From Butyrivibrio sp. (GTDB lineage: Bacteria > Bacillota > Clostridia > Lachnospirales > Lachnospiraceae), in assembly GCA_017634825.1 (NCBI GenBank), contig JAGBMP010000043.1:1-34532 (forward strand): a DNA stretch of 34,532 nucleotides. The letters run 5' to 3'. The notes under the pieces were generated by a model. It ran no database searches. It was given only the letters and a program-made list of their open reading frames with translations, and was not told the origin of the DNA. Each line of letters opens with the position of its first letter. Positions within the stretch are counted from its first letter, which is position 1. This document shows, one piece after another, positions 8,547 through 16,922 of this stretch. The translations under genes were made by a program, and so were the position numbers.

Positions 8547-10202
8547 ATGAAGAGAAGAATTGCACTTTTAATGGTTGGTGTAATGTTTGGACTTACAGCT
8601 TGCGGAACACAGCAGGCAGTAGAAGCACCTGCAGAGCAGGCACAGGAGACTGAGGCTGCTCAGGAGGTTGCAGAACAGGCTCCCGAAACTGAAGAGGTTT
8701 CAGAGTCTGACGAAGACATTACTTATGTTGAAGACATGGTTCTTTCAACAGATCTTTATTCAATAACAATGCCCGAGGAGTTCAAGGGCAAATTCCTTGC
8801 ATACATAAACGGTAACGAGATCAGCTTCTACGACAAGGCAAGTAACGAGGCGGGTTTTGGCGGATATGCATTTTCCGTAGTTGCAGATGTAGACAAGAAC
8901 TATATTGCAGGCGGAATGTACACAAAGGTTGGCGAGATCATGACTTCCGATGGACAGTACATAGATGTTTTAAAGGGCTATCCATCAGATGTTCAGTGGG
9001 ATTACGTAACATATCCAGATATGGAATCAGCTGAGGATTACAATAAGCTTTATCAGGCAACTGACAGCATTATTGAATCCCTTGAAGCAAAAGAAGGAAG
9101 CTATTTCATGTACGGTGCAGGCATCAAGGGTGAGGACCTGTACTTTGTTACACTTGATTCATTTGTTCAGGCATGCCAGGAGGGCTGGGATGCAGCAAAG
9201 TTTGAGGAGAATGGCCTTAGCCCAGAGTATGGCGCACTCATTCAGAATGAGGGTGAGAAGGCTCTTGATAAGATCGGCTATGCTTACAAGGATATCTCAA
9301 GTGACGGTGTTGATGAGCTCCTTTTCGGTATCATCGGAGATAGCAATGAGCCCAGCGTAGTATATGATATCTTCACAACAATTAATAAAGAGTCGGCACA
9401 CGTTATCAGCGGAACTTCAAGAAACAGATGCTATGCTCTTGAGTACAGCGGATTTGCAAATGTTACTTCCGGCGGTGCAAATGAAAACCAAGTAGCTTTA
9501 TATGATATCGAGCCCGGCACAACAAATCTTATGCAGCAGTTCACACTCAAGTATGACGGCTATGAAGATGAGAAGAATCCCTGGTTTGTAAGCTACGATG
9601 ACGGAGCAACCTGGGAGAGCATGACCGAGGAAGATTACACGGACAGACTTAAGATGACTGAGGAGAGATACTTAAATCTAGACTTTAAGCCCATCTCAGA
9701 CCTTATTCCCATAGATTATTCAAAGGTTGATCTTAGTAAGTACGCAACCTTCACCAAGATGATAGATGACTTCAAGCTCGGCATGGGCTATGCCAACGAG
9801 CCCGTGGGCGACACCGATGTATTCTTCGTTGCAAGCGGATGCTACGATGGTGAGAATGGCACCAAGAATGCCATAGATTCATCACTGTTCATCTATGACA
9901 ATGACAAAATAGTTTTCCTGGATCAGATCGCTTCATCGGGAACAGCTTATCCTGTAAGCCTTAATGACGGCTTCATCTACGTCGGCGGTCACCACAATGT
10001 TTTCAAGTACACCGTTAAGGAAGGAAAGCTCATCCTTTCCGAGGAAGCTTCCGAAGTCTTTGACAGCGCAGGAAACGCCACCTACTACTACGGAGCAGAC
10101 GGCGCTAAGGCTCAGGAGGTCAAGGACAACTCCGACCTCACAAGACTCTTTGATGAGTTCTTTGCAGGAAAGCCTGTAGAATACTCAGTCGTACAGGATT
10201 AA
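8547..10202 (+). CDS. Secreted lipoprotein of unknown function with acidic linker
   Basis: The 551-residue protein has a lipoprotein signal peptide: MKRR, a hydrophobic core and the lipobox LTAC with the lipidated cysteine at residue 19. A low-complexity Glu/Ala/Gln-rich linker (about residues 20-60) follows, a common spacer for surface lipoproteins. I do not recognise a domain in the rest, which is mixed alpha/beta in character and rich in Asp, Tyr and Gly. AGGAGA precedes the ATG. It has its own likely promoter upstream and a strong hairpin repeat immediately after the stop, so it may be a single-gene unit. Placement between two glycan gene groups gives only weak context. Confidence 0.75.
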   Translation: MKRRIALLMVGVMFGLTACGTQQAVEAPAEQAQETEAAQEVAEQAPETEEVSESDEDITYVEDMVLSTDLYSITMPEEFKGKFLAYINGNEISFYDKASNEAGFGGYAFSVVADVDKNYIAGGMYTKVGEIMTSDGQYIDVLKGYPSDVQWDYVTYPDMESAEDYNKLYQATDSIIESLEAKEGSYFMYGAGIKGEDLYFVTLDSFVQACQEGWDAAKFEENGLSPEYGALIQNEGEKALDKIGYAYKDISSDGVDELLFGIIGDSNEPSVVYDIFTTINKESAHVISGTSRNRCYALEYSGFANVTSGGANENQVALYDIEPGTTNLMQQFTLKYDGYEDEKNPWFVSYDDGATWESMTEEDYTDRLKMTEERYLNLDFKPISDLIPIDYSKVDLSKYATFTKMIDDFKLGMGYANEPVGDTDVFFVASGCYDGENGTKNAIDSSLFIYDNDKIVFLDQIASSGTAYPVSLNDGFIYVGGHHNVFKYTVKEGKLILSEEASEVFDSAGNATYYYGADGAKAQEVKDNSDLTRLFDEFFAGKPVEYSVVQD

Positions 10203-10302
10203 TGAGTCACCGGGGACGTTTCAGTTCGTCTCAAAATGAGTCACTGGGGACGTTTCAAATTGACTCAAAGTGGGTCAAAGTGAAACGTCCCCGGTGACTC
10301 AT
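10202..10302 (+). repeat. REP-like palindromic element, doubling as terminator
   Basis: Bases 10202-10223 and 10281-10302 are perfect 22-base inverted copies of one sequence built around GTCACCGGGGACGTTTCA. A third copy, in direct orientation with one mismatch (C to T), lies at 10236-10257. The right arm is followed by CTTTTTTATTTT, so RNA from the upstream lipoprotein gene would fold into a long stem followed by a U tract. The GGGGACG core flanked by GTGACTC resembles REP-type palindromes of Firmicutes that accompany REP-associated tyrosine transposases. No such transposase is in the window. The first base overlaps the stop codon of the lipoprotein gene. Confidence 0.8.
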
Positions 10303-10326
10303 CTTTTTTATTTTGCGCAATTAGAA

Positions 10327-10332
10327 TATAAT
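10327..10332 (+). promoter_or_regulatory. -10 box TATAAT, seven bases before the GT52-like ATG
   Basis: A perfect TATAAT sits so close to the ATG at 10340 that transcription would begin at or one base before the start codon. The region where a -35 box would fall is only a T-rich run. No Shine-Dalgarno sequence is present before the ATG. Confidence 0.55.
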
Positions 10333-10339
10333 TGTTGAT

Positions 10340-11428
10340 ATGAGTAAAAGAGATGACACAAGAATTTACATATGCCACACCTACTACCACGCCTACATCG
10401 CTGTGGTAAAAGAGCTGGTAAAAAGACATGACTCAAGCGTTAAGGCGGACATTATGCTCAGCACCATGTCCAATGACTTCGGTAAGCTGAAAGAGCGCCT
10501 CGAGAGAGCCGGAGTGTTTGACAGAGTCTTCATGTTTGATGAGAAGGAAGATGTGACCAGCGAAGAAGTCATGAGCTATCACAGGGACAAAGGTAACATA
10601 GTTGCCAATCTCCTTCAGAGGATCACGTATACCAAGCTCCTTGGTAAGCTTCAGGAACCGCACATTCCGACGGACCTATCAAAGTACCAAGACGTGTATG
10701 TGTTCTGCGACTCGGACCCGATCGGCTATTACCTGAATTACAAGAAGATCCGTTATCATGCCATTGAGGATGGACTTAATTCCGGAAGGCTTGACGATCA
10801 GGCCCGCAACGCCAACAGAGGAGCATGGCCGCTCAAGCGCGCTATGGCAGCTCTGGGTCTTATTTTCATCGAGAGCGGATACAGCAGATACTGCATTGAC
10901 TACGAGGTCAACGACATCAGCGCCAATCACTCACTTCCGCCAAATGTAGTGGAGGAGCCCAGAGAAGAGCTAGACAAGAAGCTCACCCCGGAGGATCACG
11001 CCACTCTGGTGGACATCTTTTTAGAGAACAAGGACCATGTGGTATCGCAGCTCCTTGGAGACGGAGCGGATAAGCGCCCTCAGGTCATGATCCTGACGGA
11101 GCCCCTGTGCGAGATGGATGTCCGCAAGAAGCTCTTTGGCGACATCATCGATGAGTACAAGGAGGACAACCGCGTTATCATCAAGCCCCACCCCAGGGAT
11201 GTTCTTGACTATGAAAAAGAATTCCCTGACACAATCGTCATAAGAGATAAGTTCCCCATGGAAGTTCTTGGCGACATCGAGGGCTTTAAGGTTGATAAGG
11301 TAATCTCCGTCATCACTCAGATGGAGAATGTTTATTTTGCAAAAGAGATTGTCTATCTGGGCCTGGATTTCCTTGATAAATACGAGGATCCGTCCATTCA
11401 CAGAAAGACAGAAAATCTCGACAAATAG
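10340..11428 (+). CDS. GT52/sialyltransferase-like glycosyltransferase, probable nonulosonic acid transferase
   Basis: The 362-residue soluble protein opens with YICHTYYHAYIAVVKEL, typical of the N-terminal Rossmann half of bacterial GT52-type (lipooligosaccharide sialyltransferase-like) enzymes. A central IEDGLNSGR segment and a C-terminal IKPHPRD motif follow; the HP pair binds the CMP-sugar phosphate in related sialyltransferases. It lies directly upstream of pseH-pseI-pseG-pseF, whose product is CMP-pseudaminic acid. Transfer of that sugar to a glycan acceptor is therefore a reasonable inference, but the donor and acceptor are unproved. There is no Shine-Dalgarno site and a TATAAT lies seven bases before the ATG, so leaderless translation is possible. 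No other in-frame ATG occurs before residue 30. Confidence 0.65.
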   Translation: MSKRDDTRIYICHTYYHAYIAVVKELVKRHDSSVKADIMLSTMSNDFGKLKERLERAGVFDRVFMFDEKEDVTSEEVMSYHRDKGNIVANLLQRITYTKLLGKLQEPHIPTDLSKYQDVYVFCDSDPIGYYLNYKKIRYHAIEDGLNSGRLDDQARNANRGAWPLKRAMAALGLIFIESGYSRYCIDYEVNDISANHSLPPNVVEEPREELDKKLTPEDHATLVDIFLENKDHVVSQLLGDGADKRPQVMILTEPLCEMDVRKKLFGDIIDEYKEDNRVIIKPHPRDVLDYEKEFPDTIVIRDKFPMEVLGDIEGFKVDKVISVITQMENVYFAKEIVYLGLDFLDKYEDPSIHRKTENLDK

Positions 11429-11464
11429 CACGGAGCAGCACTGCTGCCCAAAAGGAAAAATATA

Positions 11465-11920
11465 ATGGCATTGTTTTTACGTAATGCGACAATTGAAGAT
11501 GCGCAGGATGTCTTTAACTGGAGAAATGACCCTGATACCCGCGCAAACTCTTTTAACAAGGACGAGATAGACCTTGAGAGCCACATGCTGTGGTTCGGAA
11601 AACGCCTCGGCCGGGAGAACACCCTTATGTACATCCTTATGAACGGCAACCAAAAAGCCGGCAATATCAGGATAGACATAGAGGGTACCACGGGCGAAAT
11701 CAGCTACATGATAGCTCCTAAGGCCTGCGGAAAGGGCTATGGCAAAAAGATCCTCGCCCTTCTTGAAAAGACCCTTTCAGAAACGCCGGCAGGAGAGCGG
11801 ATAACCGGGCTCAAAGGCAGTGTCCTAAAAGGCAACAAAGCTTCCTGCAAATGCTTTATCGCAAACGGCTACATCCAGTCAGAGGAAGAAGATTCCTACT
11901 GCTTTACAAAAGAAATTTGA
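11465..11920 (+). CDS. pseH: PseH-type GNAT N-acetyltransferase
   Basis: This 151-residue GNAT-fold protein starts LRNATIEDAQDVFNWRNDP, the typical opening of PseH-like sugar acetyltransferases. It includes the EISYMIAPKACGKGYGKKIL acetyl-CoA binding segment (about residues 79-98). PseH N-acetylates the 4-amino group of UDP-4-amino-4,6-dideoxy-L-AltNAc in the pseudaminic acid pathway. AAAGGAA precedes the ATG. It is followed 14 bases later by pseI, so the genes probably form one operon. The specific substrate is inferred from neighbours; by itself the protein could be a general acyltransferase. Confidence 0.8.
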   Translation: MALFLRNATIEDAQDVFNWRNDPDTRANSFNKDEIDLESHMLWFGKRLGRENTLMYILMNGNQKAGNIRIDIEGTTGEISYMIAPKACGKGYGKKILALLEKTLSETPAGERITGLKGSVLKGNKASCKCFIANGYIQSEEEDSYCFTKEI

Positions 11921-11934
11921 GGTGACATACAATC

Positions 11935-12990
11935 ATGTTTAATAAAGAGATAAAGATCGGAAACAAGACCGTCGGAGAAAACCACCCGGCCATGATAGTG
12001 GCTGAGCTTTCCGGCAATCACAACGGTGACTACAACAGAGCCATAGAGATCATCCACGCCGCCAAGGAAGCGGGAGCGGATGCCATCAAGCTCCAGACCT
12101 ACACGGCAGATACCATAACCATCGACTGCGACAAGCCCTGGTTCATGACACCCGGCGACGGACTCTGGGCCGGAAGAACCCTTCACAACCTCTACGAGGA
12201 GGCCTACACTCCCTGGGAGTGGCACGAAGGTCTTTTTGCTGAGGCCAAAAAGCTCGGAATGGAGGCGTTCTCATCGCCCTTTGACCCCACATCCGTAGAT
12301 TATCTTGAGAACTTAAATGTCCCTGCCTACAAGATCGCAAGCTTTGAGATTAACGACATTCCCCTTATCAGGAAGATCGCAAAGCTCGGCAAGCCCATTA
12401 TCTTTGCGACAGGAATTGCCTACGAAGAGGACATAGAGCTGGCCCTTAACACCTGCAAGGAAGAGGGAAACGATCAGGTGATCCTTCTTAAATGCGTCAG
12501 CGCATATCCCACACCCTACAATCTTGTCAACCTCCGCATGATGCAGAACCTTAAGGACAAGTACGACTGCGTTGTCGGTCTCTCGGACCACACCCCCGGC
12601 GGAACAATCCCCGTTGGAAGCATCGCCCTTGGCGCTAAGATGATAGAGAAGCACCTGACCCTGAACCGCTCAGCCGGAGGCGTTGACGATGCCTTCTCCA
12701 TGGAACCCTCCGAGTTTGCTCAGATGGTCAAGGAAGTGCGCATAATGGAAGAAGCCCTCGGCAGCTACGAGTACAAGCTTACTGACAAGCAGATCAAAGA
12801 ACGCGGCCTTTCAAGATCTCTTTTCGTGGTAAAAGACATTAGGAAGGGCGAGACCATAACAGAAGAAAACGTGAGATCCATCCGCCCGGGAATCGGAATG
12901 CACACCAAGCACTACGAGGAAGTTCTTGGCAGAAAGGCATCTCAGGACATAGAGAAAGGCACACCCCTTAGCTGGGAGCTTATCGACTGA
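11935..12990 (+). CDS. pseI: Pseudaminic acid synthase
   Basis: This 351-residue protein condenses phosphoenolpyruvate with 2,4-diacetamido-2,4,6-trideoxy-L-altrose to form pseudaminic acid. The N-terminal TIM barrel carries AELSGNHNGDYNRA, DAIKLQTYTADT, TPWEWH and FSSPFDPTSVDYLE. The TPWEWH and SSPFD forms are characteristic of PseI rather than NeuB or LegI. The C-terminal antifreeze-like SAF domain (about residues 288-350) begins RSLFVVKDIRKGE and includes IRPGIGMHTKHYEEVLGRKA. The length matches the family (about 340-350). GAGGTG lies upstream of the ATG. The TGA stop overlaps the pseG start by one base (TGATG), indicating translational coupling. Confidence 0.92.
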   Translation: MFNKEIKIGNKTVGENHPAMIVAELSGNHNGDYNRAIEIIHAAKEAGADAIKLQTYTADTITIDCDKPWFMTPGDGLWAGRTLHNLYEEAYTPWEWHEGLFAEAKKLGMEAFSSPFDPTSVDYLENLNVPAYKIASFEINDIPLIRKIAKLGKPIIFATGIAYEEDIELALNTCKEEGNDQVILLKCVSAYPTPYNLVNLRMMQNLKDKYDCVVGLSDHTPGGTIPVGSIALGAKMIEKHLTLNRSAGGVDDAFSMEPSEFAQMVKEVRIMEEALGSYEYKLTDKQIKERGLSRSLFVVKDIRKGETITEENVRSIRPGIGMHTKHYEEVLGRKASQDIEKGTPLSWELID

Positions 12991-14066
12991 TGATCGGAAT
13001 TAGAGCAGATGCCAACAGAATAATCGCAACAGGTCACGTCATGCGCTGCATTACTATCGCAAAAGAAATAGTAAAGCAGGGAGAGTCTGTAACCTTTTTT
13101 GTGGCGGACGAAGAGTCAAGGGAGCTGGTAGAACTCTACGCGAGAGACGTTTCCGGTATCGATACGCATGTCCTTGGCAGCAACTGGCAGGACATGGAGA
13201 AAGAGATCCCGGCTCTTAGACGCGAACTTGATGAGCGCAAAATTAAAGCCCTTCTGGTGGATTCCTATCAGGTCACTGTCAGATATTTTGAAGAGCTTAA
13301 GGATATCTGCCCCATCGCCTACATGGACGATCTGGGAAAAGAGCCTTATCCGGTAGATATACTCATTAACTACAGCGGATACTATGAGAGCATGAATTAT
13401 AAAGAGCTCTACAAGGGACAGAACGGATACAGGAAAGCGCCAACAGAGCTGCTTCTTGGCCTGTCTTACGCACCACTTCGCGAGCAGTTTTACTCAGATA
13501 CAGATCGCATCAATACAAAAAGCAATGACTTCAACATCCTTGTCACTTCCGGAGGAACGGACAATTACCGAATGCTCTCCGGCGTGATAAAGGCCATGGA
13601 GGAGCAGGGCCTTATTTCAAAGGCAAACTTCAAGGTCGTTGCAGGCAACATGGTATCCGGTATCGACACCCTGGAAGACCTCGCGGGAAGATACGCGAAC
13701 GTGGAAGTTTTAAAGAACGTGGAGCAGATGGCAGATCTTATGAGGAGCTGCAACCTTGCTATCGCAGCAGCAGGCACCATGCTGACAGAGTGCGCAGCTG
13801 TTTGCCTCCCGGTCATCTACTATCAGGTGGCTGACAATCAGAAGTTCAACGTATCATTCTGGCAGGGAACAGGCGGAATGTCTTTTGCAGGCGACGTTAC
13901 CAAAGAGGGAGACAGAGAAGAGACCTTGCAGAATATCTGCAATCAGGTGAAAGCTCTTTTGACAGATAAAGAAAAACTATCGGCCATGAAGAATGCCCTT
14001 TCCGGCGTTACCGACGGCCGAGGAGCTGTAAGGATTGCAAAAGCTCTTTTAACAAAAAATAAGTGA
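12990..14066 (+). CDS. pseG: UDP-2,4-diacetamido-2,4,6-trideoxy-L-altropyranose hydrolase
   Basis: This 358-residue protein is a GT-B-fold hydrolase related to MurG that removes UDP from the diacetamido sugar to give the PseI substrate. The opening RADANRIIATGHVMRC is the PseG signature with the catalytic His of the GHVMRC segment. The C-terminal half has TSGGTDN and a MADLMRSCNLAIAAAGTMLTE segment for nucleotide-sugar binding. The length is close to the family (about 270-360), with about 60 extra residues relative to Campylobacter PseG. The start overlaps the pseI stop by one base. Order pseH-I-G-F fits a single pathway operon. Confidence 0.9.
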   Translation: MIGIRADANRIIATGHVMRCITIAKEIVKQGESVTFFVADEESRELVELYARDVSGIDTHVLGSNWQDMEKEIPALRRELDERKIKALLVDSYQVTVRYFEELKDICPIAYMDDLGKEPYPVDILINYSGYYESMNYKELYKGQNGYRKAPTELLLGLSYAPLREQFYSDTDRINTKSNDFNILVTSGGTDNYRMLSGVIKAMEEQGLISKANFKVVAGNMVSGIDTLEDLAGRYANVEVLKNVEQMADLMRSCNLAIAAAGTMLTECAAVCLPVIYYQVADNQKFNVSFWQGTGGMSFAGDVTKEGDREETLQNICNQVKALLTDKEKLSAMKNALSGVTDGRGAVRIAKALLTKNK

Positions 14067-14076
14067 GGATTTATCT

Positions 14077-14766
14077 ATGAAAACACTGGCTATGATCACA
14101 GCAAGGGGAGGAAGCAAGAGGATTCCCCGTAAGAATATCAAGGAGTTCAACGGAAAGCCCATCATCGCGTATTCCATCGAGGCGGCGCTCTCATCCGGAG
14201 TGTTCGACGAAGTGATGGTCTCCACAGATGATGAGGAGATTGCAGAGATCGCCAAAAAGTACGGAGCCAAGGTGCCGTTCTTTAGGAGCGAGAAGACTGC
14301 GAACGACTTTGCCACAACGGTTGATGTCATCGAAGAGGTGCTAAATACCTATAAGGAAAGGGGCGAGGAATTCGACATTTTCTGCTGCATCTACCCTACG
14401 GCGCCGTTCATAACAGCAAAGAGGTTAAAAGACGCTGTTGAGGAGCTGTCAAAATCTGACGCCGATTCACTGATCCCCGTTGTAAGGTTCTCCTATCCGC
14501 CCCAGAGGGCTATGGAGGTCCACGACGGAAAGCTGGTGTTCAGGCAGCCTGAGAACCTCTCCAAGAGGAGCCAGGATCTTGAGCCGCACTTCCACGATGC
14601 AGGGCAGTTTTATGTGGTAAGGAGCGAGAGCTTTTTCAAGAACCGCGGGATAATGGTTGGAGATATCCTTCCAATGGAGCTCTCGGAACTTGAGGTTCAG
14701 GACATCGACAACGAAGTTGACTGGAAACTGGCAGAGCTTAAATACAATCTTTTGAATGAAGGTTAA
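14077..14766 (+). CDS. pseF: CMP-pseudaminic acid cytidylyltransferase
   Basis: The 229-residue protein activates pseudaminic acid with CTP to form the CMP-sugar donor. It starts LAMITARGGSKRIPRKNIK, the CTP-binding loop of this family. It also has FNGKPIIAYSIEAAL, VMVSTDDEEIAEIA and CIYPTAPFI. The YPTAPF form is usual in PseF, while NeuA proteins usually carry PTSPLR at this point. The length fits (about 230). GTGAGGATT lies before the ATG, ten bases after the pseG stop. A hairpin with T tract at 14775-14815 follows, so this is the last gene of the pse operon. Confidence 0.9.
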   Translation: MKTLAMITARGGSKRIPRKNIKEFNGKPIIAYSIEAALSSGVFDEVMVSTDDEEIAEIAKKYGAKVPFFRSEKTANDFATTVDVIEEVLNTYKERGEEFDIFCCIYPTAPFITAKRLKDAVEELSKSDADSLIPVVRFSYPPQRAMEVHDGKLVFRQPENLSKRSQDLEPHFHDAGQFYVVRSESFFKNRGIMVGDILPMELSELEVQDIDNEVDWKLAELKYNLLNEG

Positions 14767-14774
14767 GTTATGAA

Positions 14775-14815
14775 AGGGGGCATCCGATATATATAAAGGA
14801 TGAATGCCCTCTTTT
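14775..14815 (+). terminator. Rho-independent terminator after pseF
   Basis: AGGGGGCAT (14775-14783) pairs with ATGCCCTCT (14804-14812) as a nine-pair stem with one G-T pair. It is followed by TTTT. A shorter inner pairing CATCC/GGATG is also possible. It starts nine bases after the pseF stop and separates the pse operon from mbl. Confidence 0.75.
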
Positions 14816-14834
14816 AAATTGTTATCCTTTGCGT

Positions 14835-14840
14835 TATAAT
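14835..14840 (+). promoter_or_regulatory. -10 box TATAAT upstream of mbl
   Basis: A perfect TATAAT follows the pseF terminator, in the 155-base gap. The -35 position holds only TTTTAA, a weak match. Transcription from here would give a leader of about 75 bases before the mbl ATG at 14922. Confidence 0.45.
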
Positions 14841-14921
14841 GTGGAATGAAATCATAGACTTATTGTTATTATCCGCGTTTGTGCGCTTTCATAAATGCGT
14901 TGAAAGGGGTATTTGAGAATT

Positions 14922-15914
14922 ATGCAGTATGCAGATATCGGAATCGATTTAGGTACAGCCTCTGTACTTGTATATATCAAGGGTAAGGGCGTTGTTTTAA
15001 AAGAGCCATCAGTTGTGGCTTACGACAGAGATACAGAAGAGATCAAGGCTATCGGTGAGGATGCAAGACTTATGCTTGGCCGTACACCGGGTAATATCGT
15101 AGCTGTAAGACCTCTTCGTCAGGGCGTTATTTCCAACTACAAGATAACCGAGCAGATGATGAGATACTTCATCAAGAAGGCTATCGGCAGAAGGATACAC
15201 AGAAAGCCCTTTATCGCTGTTTGCGTACCTTCCGGAGCAACAGAGGTTGAGAAGAAGGCTGTAGAAGATGCTACAAGACTCTGCGGAGCAAGAGATGTTG
15301 AGACCATTGAGGAGCCTATTGCAGCAGCTATCGGAGCCGGAATTGACATTACAAAGCCATGTGGAAACATGATCGTTGATATAGGCGGTGGTACATCGGA
15401 TATCGCCGTTATCTCCCTTGGAGGAACCGTTGTCAGCACATCCGTTAAGGTTGCGGGCGATGACTTCGACGAGGCAATTGTTCGTTACATGCGTAAGAAA
15501 CACAATCTTCTTATCGGTGACAGAACAGCCGAGGATATCAAGATCAAGATCGGTTCAGCTTATCCAAGAGCTGAGAACGACACTATGGACGTAAGAGGAA
15601 GAAACCTTGTAACAGGTCTTCCCAAGACAGTAAGAGTATCATCAGAAGAGACAGAAGAGGCGCTCAGAGAGCCTACAAGCCAGATCATTGAGGCTATCCA
15701 CAGCGTCCTTGAGAATACACCTCCGGAGCTGGCAGCAGATATCGCTGACAGAGGAATTGTCCTTACCGGTGGTGGAGCACTTCTTCGCGGACTTGAGGAC
15801 CTTATCTATTCAAAGACAGGTATCAACACAATGACCGCTGAGGATCCAATGACAGCCGTTGCTATAGGAACAGGCCGTTACATTGAATTCGTATCCGGTT
15901 ACCGCGAGGATTAA
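14922..15914 (+). CDS. mbl: Actin-like rod-shape protein Mbl/MreB
   Basis: The 330-residue protein is a bacterial actin that forms membrane-associated filaments guiding lateral cell-wall synthesis. Phosphate and nucleotide motifs are visible: DIGIDLGTASVLVYIKGKG at the N-terminus, IEEPIAAAIGAG in the middle, VDIGGGTSDIAVISLGG and the adenosine motif GIVLTGGGALLRGLEDLI near the C-terminus. The KGKGVVLKEPSVVA opening and the following flhO/flgG-type genes match the Bacillus subtilis mbl-flhO-flhP order, so Mbl fits better than MreB. I use the ATG at 14922; a TTG nine bases earlier is in frame but would sit three bases from the GAAAGGGG site. No mreC or mreD is adjacent, as expected for mbl. Confidence 0.92.
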   Translation: MQYADIGIDLGTASVLVYIKGKGVVLKEPSVVAYDRDTEEIKAIGEDARLMLGRTPGNIVAVRPLRQGVISNYKITEQMMRYFIKKAIGRRIHRKPFIAVCVPSGATEVEKKAVEDATRLCGARDVETIEEPIAAAIGAGIDITKPCGNMIVDIGGGTSDIAVISLGGTVVSTSVKVAGDDFDEAIVRYMRKKHNLLIGDRTAEDIKIKIGSAYPRAENDTMDVRGRNLVTGLPKTVRVSSEETEEALREPTSQIIEAIHSVLENTPPELAADIADRGIVLTGGGALLRGLEDLIYSKTGINTMTAEDPMTAVAIGTGRYIEFVSGYRED

Positions 15915-15977
15915 TACACTTATCACTGCTCATGGATAGAGCGGTAGTAATGGCCAGGATGGCATGAGGTACTTTGT

Positions 15978-16922
15978 ATGGTAAAGGGTCTTTACACTGC
16001 TTACACAGGGATGATCAATGAGCAGCACAGGATGGATGTGCTCACCAACAATCTTGCCAATGCCAATACCAATGGTTACAAGAAGGAAGGCGCAACTGCA
16101 CAGTCTTTCAAGGATCAGCTTGCGCTCAAAATTAAAGACATAACTGATGCCCCGTTCACTGCCCGTGGACTGGGCATTATTAATCCCGGGGTTAAGATCG
16201 GCGAGGGCTATGTAGACTGGACCGAAGGCCCTATGAAGGAGACTCATAACACCTTCGATATGGCCATCGGCGGAAGCGGATTCTTCGGGATCGAATACGC
16301 CATGAAGGCTGAGGATGAAAACGAGGACGAGGATACAACCGGCACCAATAATACCAACGACTGGAGACTTTCAAGATATCAGAACGACAGGACTCTGGCA
16401 GCCTACAAGGCAGGCAAGCTCTCTCTTGATCAGATGAGAGATAACGGCTATGAGCAGATGGTGCTCTATACAAGAGACGGTAACTTCACTCTTAACAGTG
16501 AAGGCGTGCTGGTTACTCAGGATGGCGACTTTGTTCTTTCACAGGATCAGGGACACATTGAACTTGATCCCAACCTTCCGGTACAGATTTCTACCAACGG
16601 AGAGGTTGTTCAGGACGGACAGGTTGTTGCCACCATAGGTGTCTTCGACTTTGAAAAGACTGTTCAGAGAAATGGTATGACTACCTACACAACGCTTGAG
16701 CACTACGGTGAGAACGGCTTTGTTCCCACTGACGATGCTGCTCAGATAGAGGCTACCGGCCAGGTTTATGCGGGATTTTTGGAGCAGTCCAATGTTTCTG
16801 TAGTTGATGAGATGGTTAACATGATTGCAGTTCAGAGAAACTACGATACCAACCAGAGGATGATCACCACAATCGATGATACTCTGGAGAAGGCAGTTAA
16901 CCAGATTGGAACCCTGAGTTAA
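15978..16922 (+). CDS. flhO: Flagellar rod/hook-basal body protein, FlhO-like (FlgF/FlgG family)
   Basis: The 314-residue protein has the N-terminal rod motif LYTAYTGMINEQHRMDVLTNNLANANTNGYKKEG, shown here by its ends LYTAYTGM and NTNGYKKEG. The C-terminal FlgF/G signature NVSVVDEMVNMIAVQRNYD is followed by a coiled-coil tail. The central region contains an acidic low-complexity stretch (about residues 112-124, DENEDEDTT), which is unusual and probably surface-exposed. In B. subtilis, FlhO and FlhP build the distal rod. ATGAGGT lies seven bases before the ATG. It follows mbl by 63 bases with no terminator seen, so it may be read from the mbl promoter. Confidence 0.88.
   Translation: MVKGLYTAYTGMINEQHRMDVLTNNLANANTNGYKKEGATAQSFKDQLALKIKDITDAPFTARGLGIINPGVKIGEGYVDWTEGPMKETHNTFDMAIGGSGFFGIEYAMKAEDENEDEDTTGTNNTNDWRLSRYQNDRTLAAYKAGKLSLDQMRDNGYEQMVLYTRDGNFTLNSEGVLVTQDGDFVLSQDQGHIELDPNLPVQISTNGEVVQDGQVVATIGVFDFEKTVQRNGMTTYTTLEHYGENGFVPTDDAAQIEATGQVYAGFLEQSNVSVVDEMVNMIAVQRNYDTNQRMITTIDDTLEKAVNQIGTLS

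Noticed and set aside
11935-12990. NeuB (sialic acid) or LegI (legionaminic acid) synthase
   Set aside because: TPWEWH, SSPFD and the PseG-type neighbour point to PseI. A NeuC-like epimerase is absent.
14846-14857. ATG five bases after the mbl -10 box, as a leaderless or leader peptide start
   Set aside because: It encodes only three residues before a stop, and the spacing is too short for a start at the ATG.
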